Of a DNA stretch of 64,000 nucleotides, positions 27,420 through 34,711 are shown one piece after another; position 1 is the stretch's first letter; the number at the start of each line of letters is the position of its first letter. The notes below the pieces were generated by a model. The model was not told where the DNA came from. It did not search any database and saw only the letters and a program-made list of their open reading frames with translations. The DNA comes from Mesohalobacter halotolerans (GTDB taxonomy: Bacteria; Bacteroidota; Bacteroidia; Flavobacteriales; Flavobacteriaceae): NCBI RefSeq assembly GCF_006120725.1, contig NZ_SWMU01000002.1:310001-374000 (forward strand), given 5' to 3'. Made by a program: the position numbers and the translations under genes.

Positions 27420-29180
27420 TTACCAATCAAATTGATAAGACAAGCCACCCAAAATTTGTAAGCCTTGAACTTGGAAATTACGCCATTGCTCATAGTTATC
27501 GCCAATTAAGTTATTTCCGGTCACAAAAAGACCCAAACGTTCATTCAGCTGATAATCTACACCAAAATTTACATCTATAAAACTGTCTACAGTCGCTGAA
27601 GTTAAGCCTATACCATCGGCGGGTAAATTTGTATACCGGACGCTTTCCCGATCACCAACAAAAAAGAGGGTCGAATGCAAATACCACTTCTCACCGATTT
27701 GGTAGTTTGCATGCAAATCCAATTTTATTTCAGGCAAATAAGAGGCTTCGGGTAAAATATCTACCGAATAATTAAAATAATGGGCCGAAAGACCGATGTT
27801 AAAATCATCAAAAGCAGCATAATTGACTTCAGCATTCAGCCCCAGTGTTGTTAAATCGTCGTATAACAACCCAAATGAATTTGAATATTCAAAATTATTT
27901 TCTGGCTGAAAAGGTAATATTCCGGCCACTGTTTGGTTCTCTGTAAAAAAAGCATAATTGTTCTCTTGTTTGTAAAATGCTTTAAGATTGTAACTTAAAC
28001 TTGCGATTTTACCATTTAAACCGGTAAAACCTGAAATAGAATTATCGGTAGGCTGTAAAAGTAGCGTTGGTGAGACAAACGGGTTTTGATTGACGATACT
28101 CTGGTAAGAATTTTGATTTAAATCGCCATCAGCACCGGCGTAAAACACAATCTCATCGCTATACTTGTAAGCAGCTTTAATTTTAGGATAGATAAAAAAT
28201 TCGGTATCACTTAATTCTATGTCGTTGAGTACAGTGGCTTTCAATCCCAGGTCTAAATTGATATCACCAAATTCAAATTGCATTGAGGGTTGAGCTGATG
28301 CCGTTAAAAAACCATAATCTATACTTAGCTGTGGTTGATTGAAAGCTTGATCAAAACTTCCAGTGAGATAGTTTAAATCTGCCTCAAAATCTAATATCTG
28401 ATCAGTCAAATAAAATTGAAAATCACTACTCAGGTCGATTTGATTTTCAGCTGAACCGTAATCGTCTGTAAAGTTTTGAAAGTTGAGTTTAACAGTTTTA
28501 ACTAAGCTGTTTTCAAATTCGAGCTGTCCATAAGCGCTCAAGCCCAAATAAGTTTGCAAAGTGTCTATGCTTGAAATATCGGTGCCAAATATTTGAAAAT
28601 TATCTTGAAAAACACTAAGGATTTCTTGGTCAAAGCCATACCAATTATAACGCTTATAGTCTACACCTAAACCGGCTTCCCAATTGAAATAGCGTTCTGC
28701 AGATTGTAGGTTGAGGTCTAATGTTGAATCTAAAAAACCATCGTCAGTTAGTGAACCATCGATACCACCAGAAGACGACAAGTGATCAAATTCTATATTT
28801 AATTTCTGATATCGACTTAAGAACAAGCTCCCATAAAACTGTCCTAAAATATTAGTAAAATTACCGGCGCCCACTCTGGCATAATTTTGATAATTGTAAG
28901 GTTTGGCTTGAGGTCTTACTGACCCAGCTCTTCCTTTTGTAGGTGTAAAAGTTGAAGCTACAGGCACAGAAAATATGCTGTAATCCACATCTATTTGGGC
29001 ACTTTTGATAGAGTCTGATATTCGGGGTTTTGATTTCACTTTAAACGCATCATTCAGGGTTGGTGAATACTGTTTAACGATAATGAGTTTTTCAGTTTTG
29101 ATGGTATCATTATCTTTCTGAGCAAAGAGACTGACAGAAGCAATACAAAAAAGAAAAAGACTATATTGTTTTAAATTCAT
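27420..29180 (-). CDS. Outer-membrane beta-barrel protein, TonB-receptor-like without a clear plug
   Basis: About 586 residues from the ATG at 29180, giving the signal peptide MNLKQYSLFLFCIASVSLFAQ. After a short linker, LIIVKQYSPTLNDAFKVKSKPR, nearly all of the protein is alternating beta-strand sequence of an outer-membrane barrel, ending in GLSYQFDW with a terminal aromatic residue. The barrel contains GNNLIGDNYEQW, as in TonB-dependent receptors. No TonB box or complete plug domain is recognised, and the length is short for a receptor. The substrate is unknown. The 229 bases upstream are AT-rich with no recognised feature. Confidence 0.75.
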   Translation of the reverse strand: MNLKQYSLFLFCIASVSLFAQKDNDTIKTEKLIIVKQYSPTLNDAFKVKSKPRISDSIKSAQIDVDYSIFSVPVASTFTPTKGRAGSVRPQAKPYNYQNYARVGAGNFTNILGQFYGSLFLSRYQKLNIEFDHLSSSGGIDGSLTDDGFLDSTLDLNLQSAERYFNWEAGLGVDYKRYNWYGFDQEILSVFQDNFQIFGTDISSIDTLQTYLGLSAYGQLEFENSLVKTVKLNFQNFTDDYGSAENQIDLSSDFQFYLTDQILDFEADLNYLTGSFDQAFNQPQLSIDYGFLTASAQPSMQFEFGDINLDLGLKATVLNDIELSDTEFFIYPKIKAAYKYSDEIVFYAGADGDLNQNSYQSIVNQNPFVSPTLLLQPTDNSISGFTGLNGKIASLSYNLKAFYKQENNYAFFTENQTVAGILPFQPENNFEYSNSFGLLYDDLTTLGLNAEVNYAAFDDFNIGLSAHYFNYSVDILPEASYLPEIKLDLHANYQIGEKWYLHSTLFFVGDRESVRYTNLPADGIGLTSATVDSFIDVNFGVDYQLNERLGLFVTGNNLIGDNYEQWRNFQVQGLQILGGLSYQFDW

Positions 29181-29418
29181 ATATGACAAATTAACTCTAC
29201 AAATAACGGATTTTGATCTATGATATAACTCCTAAAATCTGCGAATATTTTAAACATTAGCATAAAATAGGGCGATTTTCAATTCTGCCTTAAATAATTT
29301 AGTGTGTACTTTTTTTTTGCATTATCCAAAAAAGTAACCAAATACGCTAGGCATACCATAACAATATTACTTAAAAACATTAATTGATATTATTCCGGGT
29401 GATATTAGTCTGTTTTGC

Positions 29419-29808
29419 TTATGAGTCTAATATACGTTTAATATCAGGTTTAAAATAATTAGGACCTTTGAGCACTTTACCGTCTTCACGATATACAGGT
29501 TTACCATCTTCACCGAGTTTACTCATATTGCTGCGCTGTATCTCATCAAACACCTCTTCTATTTTGTCTTGCATACCGTGTTCTATGATGGTGCCACAAA
29601 GAATATATAACATATCACCCAAAGCATCAGCAACTTCAATCAAGTCGTTGTTTTGTGCAGCGTGAAAATATTCTTTATTTTCTTCTTTCATCAAGTTAAA
29701 TCTGAGCTTGTTTTTATCTTTGCCTAAACTTGCTGTTGGCTTGTTTTTAATGCCTAAGCCAAAAGCATCGTGAAAGTTTTGGACGGCTTTGATTGGTTTT
29801 TTAATCAT
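29419..29808 (-). CDS. MazG-like nucleoside triphosphate pyrophosphohydrolase
   Basis: About 129 residues from the ATG at 29808; the earlier start at 29847 adds 13 lysine-rich residues. The all-alpha NTP-PPase metal motif is present: EENKE in the first helix and EVADALGD in the second, with DMLYILCGT after it. The C-terminal half, NMSKLGEDGKPVYREDGKVLKGPNY, is typical of a subgroup in bacteria and phages. Members hydrolyse (d)NTPs to monophosphate and pyrophosphate and are viewed as house-cleaning enzymes; the exact substrate is unknown. No his operon gene is near, which argues against a HisE role. Confidence 0.85.
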   Translation of the reverse strand: MIKKPIKAVQNFHDAFGLGIKNKPTASLGKDKNKLRFNLMKEENKEYFHAAQNNDLIEVADALGDMLYILCGTIIEHGMQDKIEEVFDEIQRSNMSKLGEDGKPVYREDGKVLKGPNYFKPDIKRILDS

Positions 29809-29985
29809 ATTTTTGGTATTGATTTTAATAAATTTAATAGGCTTCAAATCTAAGGCATTTGAATGAAATAATACATCCTCAATTTCTGAGATTTAAAGAA
29901 TTCATCGTGCTTTTTCACGAACTCGATGAAAAAAATTTAAATTAAGCGTTGATTAAATATTGTTTATATTTATAAAAAAAAAATT

Positions 29986-30519
29986 ATGAGAGTCTATTTC
30001 GTTTTACTTATCAGCTTAGTTTCTTTAACTGCAATTTCTCAGGAATATGTGTTACGCGATGAAAACCAAACAGATAAAACCTATATTCAACAGTTTATAC
30101 AGCAGTCAATTGCACAGGATATGTTAAAAGAAAACCCGCTCGTCATTGTTGATGATAAGGTAGTGACTCATTCTAAAAAAGTTATCCAGCTTGATTTTTT
30201 TAAATCAGATATCATGAAGATCAGTTTTAAGCCTAAAAATCAATCTGAGTGGATTAAAAAATACGGAGCTCAAGCTGTAAATGGGGTGATAGAAATATCA
30301 ACTCGTCCTTTTTATGCTAAACCTATAAATACAGTAAAAGGTTATGCAGAAGAGAATATTTTATTTATGGTTGATGGTAAGGTGGTTTCACAAGAAGATA
30401 TTCACGACCTGCAACCCAATGATATTGACAATATAGAAGTGGTCAAAAATAAGATTTTGATAAAAAAAGAAACCTCAAAAGATTACGATGGCATCATCAA
30501 AATAAGGCTTAAAGAATGA
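29986..30519 (+). CDS. Secreted protein with two plug-like modules
   Basis: A 177-residue exported protein (signal peptide MRVYFVLLISLVSLTAISQ). Two similar halves are visible. The first runs LVIVDDKVV, FKSDIMKISFKP, then KYGAQAVNGVIEISTR (about 50-105). The second runs LFMVDGKVV, LQPNDIDNIEVVK, then YDGIIKIRLKE (about 122-177). Each recalls the last strands of a TonB-receptor plug (VDG, then YGxxAxNGVIxIxT). No barrel follows, so it is a stand-alone periplasmic plug-like protein of unknown role, perhaps binding a barrel or a ligand. It ends 3 bases from the convergent folK fusion gene. Confidence 0.72.
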   Translation: MRVYFVLLISLVSLTAISQEYVLRDENQTDKTYIQQFIQQSIAQDMLKENPLVIVDDKVVTHSKKVIQLDFFKSDIMKISFKPKNQSEWIKKYGAQAVNGVIEISTRPFYAKPINTVKGYAEENILFMVDGKVVSQEDIHDLQPNDIDNIEVVKNKILIKKETSKDYDGIIKIRLKE

Positions 30520-30522
30520 GAG

Positions 30523-31644
30523 TTAAGTTTTAAAAATCAAATCGATTAGTTTTAAATAATCGCTTCTGTTGTTGACGAAATCATAGTTTGAAAGATCTAT
30601 GATTTTTGTAGTAAAACGGTTTTGGTTTTTGATAAAGTCAAGGTAACCGGCATTTATTTTTTCAAGATATTCAGCATCTATGTTTTGTTCATAAGAGCGA
30701 CCCCTTTTTTTAATATTATCGAGTAATCGCTCGGTATTTTGATAAAAGTAAACGTACAAGTCTGGTTTAGGAATGTCCCGGTACATGATATCAAACACCT
30801 TTTTGTAGAGATCCAATTCTTTGGGTTGAAGCGTTACACGAGCAAAGATGAGACTTTTATACAAATCGTAGTCGGCTACACTCAAATCTGAAAACAAATC
30901 AAGCTGAGAGATATCATCAACAAGTTGTTGGTGTCTGTCTGCCAAAAACGCCATCTCAGTTGGAAACGCATAACGTTTGGGATCTTTGTAAAACTGGGGC
31001 AAAAAGGGATTATCTTTAAAGCGTTCTAAAATGAGCTTGGCATTGTAATCTTGAGCAAGCATTTGAGCAAATGTCGTTTTTCCGGCGCCAATATTGCCTT
31101 CTATACATAAATAATTAATTTTTGTTTGAGGATAAGTTTTGGATTTAAGTTGAAAATCTGTTTTTAAAATTTTACTCTTAGAATCAAGCTTTTGCTTTAA
31201 ATTTAAAATGCTCTCGCCCAAGATAGGATGCTTTTTATCTGCTGCGATGTCTGACAAAGGAAATAATACAAAATCGCGTTTACTCAACTCAGGGTGTGGA
31301 ACTTTTAAATGTGTATCGTCGATACAGTCATTTTCATAAAACAAAATATCTAAATCGATATTCCTATTTTGATAGCCCTCATTACTTCGTATTCGACCTA
31401 ATTTATGTTCTATGTACTGAATAGCGTTTAAAACTTGAGGTGGACTGAGTATTGTTTTTATTTTGATACAAGCGTTTAAAAAAGCATTCCCATTAAAACC
31501 CCATGCCGGAGTTTCGTAGACATTAGAGAGCTTTTCGATGTGACCAATGTGTTCAAATATATCATCAATGGCCTTTTGTAAAAATTGTTGACGTTGACCT
31601 TGGTTACTACCTAAAGCTATGTAAACGCTCTTGAGTGTATTCAA
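30523..31644 (-). CDS. folK: Bifunctional HPPK (folate synthesis)-deoxynucleoside kinase fusion
   Basis: A 373-residue fusion. Residues 1 to about 155 are 6-hydroxymethyl-7,8-dihydropterin pyrophosphokinase, with IALGSNQGQR and the signature NRNIDLDILFY. After a lysine-rich linker (about 155-175), residues 176-373 form a deoxynucleoside kinase with P-loop EGNIGAGKTTF (about 182-192), the LERFKDNPFLPQFY catalytic region, and the KRGRSYEQNI lid. The first part makes folate precursor; the second salvages deoxynucleosides. Both serve nucleotide supply, which may explain the fusion, known in related flavobacteria. The start codon is TTG; no ATG is available before IALGSN. Confidence 0.93.
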   Translation of the reverse strand: MNTLKSVYIALGSNQGQRQQFLQKAIDDIFEHIGHIEKLSNVYETPAWGFNGNAFLNACIKIKTILSPPQVLNAIQYIEHKLGRIRSNEGYQNRNIDLDILFYENDCIDDTHLKVPHPELSKRDFVLFPLSDIAADKKHPILGESILNLKQKLDSKSKILKTDFQLKSKTYPQTKINYLCIEGNIGAGKTTFAQMLAQDYNAKLILERFKDNPFLPQFYKDPKRYAFPTEMAFLADRHQQLVDDISQLDLFSDLSVADYDLYKSLIFARVTLQPKELDLYKKVFDIMYRDIPKPDLYVYFYQNTERLLDNIKKRGRSYEQNIDAEYLEKINAGYLDFIKNQNRFTTKIIDLSNYDFVNNRSDYLKLIDLIFKT

Positions 31645-31752
31645 TGTGTTAAGAAAATTTTACCTAATGATGAGCGATAATTTTTAACAAAAACTCGCTG
31701 TGCAAAGCTACAACCCTTTATTTTTGCCTGCAAGAAAAACTGATAAGCCATT

Positions 31753-32445
31753 TTGAATTCGTCTCAACAACAAAAACAAGCGCTATTCATTTATATGATT
31801 TTGGCCGCTCTGTTTATAGCTTCTTTGGTTGCTTCCAACCTTATTTTTAAAAAATTCTTTGTGTGGGACTTTTTTGGGGTGTACACTTTTGAAATATCCG
31901 TTGGCATTCTGCCTTACCCACTTACATTTTTGATTACAGATAGCATTAGTGAAATCTATGGCAAAAAAAAGGCAAATCAAGTAGTAACCGTCGGTATATT
32001 TGCTTCACTTTTTTCTTTGCTCATCATTTTAGTTTCAAACCAAGTTAGCGCGAGTTCGAGCTCGCCTGTTCAAGATGATATGTTTAATCAAGTCTTTGGA
32101 TCGACCGGTATCGCGGTTTCAGCATCGATGATTGCCTATCTTTTAGCACAATACATTGATATTTCTATTTATCATTTTTGGAAAAGAATGACCAAAGGCA
32201 AATACCTTTGGTTAAGAAACAACTTTTCTACCTTTAGTTCTCAGTTTATGGATACCCTAGTCGTTGTAGGATTGCTGTGTAGTTTTGGTGAAATCTCATG
32301 GGACAAATTTGGCACTCTTCTGCTATCGGGGTTTTTATTTAAAGTCATTGTTGCGCTTTTAGACACACCACTACTCTATCTTATTGTTTATGCGTTTAGA
32401 GAGCGTTTTAAACTTAAAATAAATCAAGAAATTCAATTGGATTAA
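31753..32445 (+). CDS. Queuosine precursor transporter (VUT family, YhhQ-like)
   Basis: A 230-residue membrane protein of about 6 helices. It has IASLVASNLIFKKFF at the N terminus and the diagnostic FLITDSISEIYGKKKANQVV (about 58-78) of COG1738. Family members take up preQ0/preQ1, precursors of the queuosine modification in tRNA wobble positions. A TTG at 31753 is taken as the start because the next ATG falls inside the first helix. It lies 71 bases before the menaquinone methyltransferase gene. Confidence 0.9.
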   Translation: MNSSQQQKQALFIYMILAALFIASLVASNLIFKKFFVWDFFGVYTFEISVGILPYPLTFLITDSISEIYGKKKANQVVTVGIFASLFSLLIILVSNQVSASSSSPVQDDMFNQVFGSTGIAVSASMIAYLLAQYIDISIYHFWKRMTKGKYLWLRNNFSTFSSQFMDTLVVVGLLCSFGEISWDKFGTLLLSGFLFKVIVALLDTPLLYLIVYAFRERFKLKINQEIQLD

Positions 32446-32515
32446 ATGAAACTAAAAAGCCTTTTGAAAATCAAATAAGCTCAAACTGAAAGCTTATATT
32501 TGCCAAAATTTTTGC

Positions 32516-33244
32516 ATGCACAAATCGGTTACACCATACAAAGGCTCTAAAGACCAAAAGAAAAAGCAGGTCGAGAGTATGTTTGATAAAATTTCTACCA
32601 ATTATGATGGACTGAATCGCGTGATTTCTTTTGGCATTGACCAATCCTGGCGAAAAAAAGTCATCGCAATGGTCAAAGCCTCTGGTGCAAAATCGGCATT
32701 GGATATTGCGACAGGTACCGGTGACTTGGCCATCGCACTCGCTAAACATAAAGTAGAAAAAGTTGTCGGCTTAGATATTTCTAAAGGTATGCTGGATGTG
32801 GGCCGACAAAAAATTAAGGCACAACAGCTATCCAAACAAATTAAAATGGTTCAGGCTGATTCTGAAAATCTTCCTTATGAAGACAACAGTTTTGATGCGA
32901 TAACCGTTGCATTTGGGGTCAGAAATTTTGAAAATTTAGACCGTGGTTTATCTGAAATTTACCGCGTTTTAAAACCTAAAGGTATTTTTGTTGTCTTAGA
33001 AACTTCAAACCCGACAAAATTTCCATTTAAACAAGGATATTACATTTACACTAAATATATCTTACCTACAATCGGAAAACTATTTTCAAAAGACAAAAGT
33101 GCTTATACCTATTTATCTGAAAGTGCTTCTGTTTTTCCTTTTGGTGAAGCCTTCAACAATATTTTGAAAAAAAATGGGTTTATAGAGGTAAAGCATTATC
33201 CACAAACCTTTGGGGTTTCAACAATTTACAAAGCTTCAAAATAA
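32516..33244 (+). CDS. ubiE: Demethylmenaquinone methyltransferase
   Basis: The 242-residue SAM-dependent methyltransferase has the binding motif LDIATGTGDLAIAL (about 61-74), the DSENLPYEDNSFDAITVAFGVRNFENL stretch typical of UbiE/MenG, and the LETSNP motif. In a flavobacterium it should catalyse the last step of menaquinone synthesis. It is followed 3 bases later by porT, an order commonly kept in flavobacteria. The symbol menG would be equally apt, as no ubiquinone is expected. Confidence 0.96.
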   Translation: MHKSVTPYKGSKDQKKKQVESMFDKISTNYDGLNRVISFGIDQSWRKKVIAMVKASGAKSALDIATGTGDLAIALAKHKVEKVVGLDISKGMLDVGRQKIKAQQLSKQIKMVQADSENLPYEDNSFDAITVAFGVRNFENLDRGLSEIYRVLKPKGIFVVLETSNPTKFPFKQGYYIYTKYILPTIGKLFSKDKSAYTYLSESASVFPFGEAFNNILKKNGFIEVKHYPQTFGVSTIYKASK

Positions 33245-33247
33245 TTT

Positions 33248-33955
33248 ATGAGACTAACAGTTAGCATTCTATTGATATTGTTTTTAGGGCTCTCCGAGGG
33301 CTACAGTCAAGGTTTTTTTAACAAAGAAAAGGTCGAGAATAATCGAAATTATCTCGATCAACGCAAATGGTCTTGGGGCTATTATTTAGGGTTTAATAGT
33401 TTAGATTTTAAAATTGACCGTATAGCAGAAAGTGAAGCCGTACTTGTTACCAAAAACGTAGGTTTTAATGTAGGTTTAATAGGAAACTATAAATTGAATA
33501 ATTACTTAGATTTGAGATTGGAGCCTGGTGTTATTTTTTCAAATCGGGATTTAAATTTTACTGCTTTTGGCAATGATGACGTTGCGGCCTTAAGAGAAAC
33601 CAAAGCGGCCTATGTCTATGTTCCACTGGTATTAAAGTTCTCTACCAAAAGGCTAAATAATTTTAAACCTTTTGTCACAGGTGGTATTGGAATAGCCCAC
33701 AATTTAAGTAGTAACCAAGACAATCCAGATGATAATTCGGCAGGTCAGTTTAGAATGAAAACGACCAATTATTTTTATGAAGTCGGTTTTGGTATTGACT
33801 TTTATCTGGAGTATTTCAAATTTACACCTTCGATTAAAGGTGTGTTTGGGTTAAGCAATGAATTGATTAAAGATAATAATCCTGACAGTCCATGGACTAG
33901 CAATCTTGACGAAATCAATACGAGAGGTATATTTATCAATTTTACCTTTCAATAG
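33248..33955 (+). CDS. porT: PorT-like outer-membrane protein (type IX secretion)
   Basis: A 235-residue exported beta-barrel with signal peptide MRLTVSILLILFLGLSEGYSQ. The sequence KWSWGYYLGFNSLDFKI and the following strands (NVGFNVGLIGNYKLNNYLDLRLEPGV) match the PorT/SprT family, required for protein export by the type IX system and gliding in Bacteroidota. Its position directly after ubiE is the usual one for this gene. The last residues are FINFTFQ, consistent with a barrel. No other T9SS gene is in the window. Other outer-membrane barrels share the fold, so the call relies partly on synteny. Confidence 0.78.
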   Translation: MRLTVSILLILFLGLSEGYSQGFFNKEKVENNRNYLDQRKWSWGYYLGFNSLDFKIDRIAESEAVLVTKNVGFNVGLIGNYKLNNYLDLRLEPGVIFSNRDLNFTAFGNDDVAALRETKAAYVYVPLVLKFSTKRLNNFKPFVTGGIGIAHNLSSNQDNPDDNSAGQFRMKTTNYFYEVGFGIDFYLEYFKFTPSIKGVFGLSNELIKDNNPDSPWTSNLDEINTRGIFINFTFQ

Positions 33956-34682
33956 TTCGCCGTTTAAATTCACTTAGCATAATAGACGTGGCCATAGCCA
34001 CATTAAGGCTATCGGTTTCTTTGTGTTTGCCAAATTGTGGAATACTCAAAGTGTTTTCTACTAATGCTTGTAGCGGATATGATATGCCGTGTGACTCGCT
34101 TCCCATGAGTAAGATTGCCTTTTTGTCTAGTTCAGTTTTGTAAATTGATTGACCATTCATGTCTGCAGCATAAATTGGTAAACTCGTTTGAGACAATACC
34201 GCTTTCAAGTCTTGGTAATACAATTTAACCCTGGTTAAGGAGCCCATAGAAGCTTGAACAACTTTGGGGTTATAACAATCTACAGTTTCTTCTGAACAGA
34301 CTATTTTTTTTATACCAAACCAGTCACATAACCTAATGATTGTCCCGAGATTGCCGGGATCTTTTACGCCATCTAAAGCCAAAGTCAGGTCTTTTATCTT
34401 TAGGGGTTTAGGGGTTTTAATTTTAAACACCCCTACTGCGACTTGGGGCGAATTTAAAAAGCTAATTTTTTTAAGGTCTTTAGGGCTGATGATATTGACG
34501 GTTTGATTTTTTACCGAAAATACATCAGCGATACTGTAAAGACTTTTTAAAGAATAGTTGCTGTTTAAAAATTCTTTGATCACCTTTATACCTTCAACTA
34601 CAAAAAGCCCGTTCTTATGTCTGTATTTTTTATATTTTAGGCTATTAATTAATTTTTGTTGACTTTTGCTTATTGAATGCAT
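33942..34682 (-). CDS. TrmH (SpoU) family RNA 2'-O-methyltransferase
   Basis: The 246-residue protein has an N-terminal RNA-binding domain (KYRHKNGLFVVEGIKVIKEF) and a C-terminal SPOUT domain with the three motifs: ALDGVKDPGNLGTIIRL, ILLMGSESHGIS, and LSIPQFGKHKETDSLNVAMA. Members methylate ribose in tRNA or rRNA; the target base cannot be inferred. It overlaps the end of porT by 14 bases convergently, and is divergent from tamL with only 29 bases between starts. Confidence 0.93.
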   Translation of the reverse strand: MHSISKSQQKLINSLKYKKYRHKNGLFVVEGIKVIKEFLNSNYSLKSLYSIADVFSVKNQTVNIISPKDLKKISFLNSPQVAVGVFKIKTPKPLKIKDLTLALDGVKDPGNLGTIIRLCDWFGIKKIVCSEETVDCYNPKVVQASMGSLTRVKLYYQDLKAVLSQTSLPIYAADMNGQSIYKTELDKKAILLMGSESHGISYPLQALVENTLSIPQFGKHKETDSLNVAMATSIMLSEFKRRTIER

Positions 34683-34711
34683 AGCTTTATTTTAAACACT
34701 TACAATACAGA

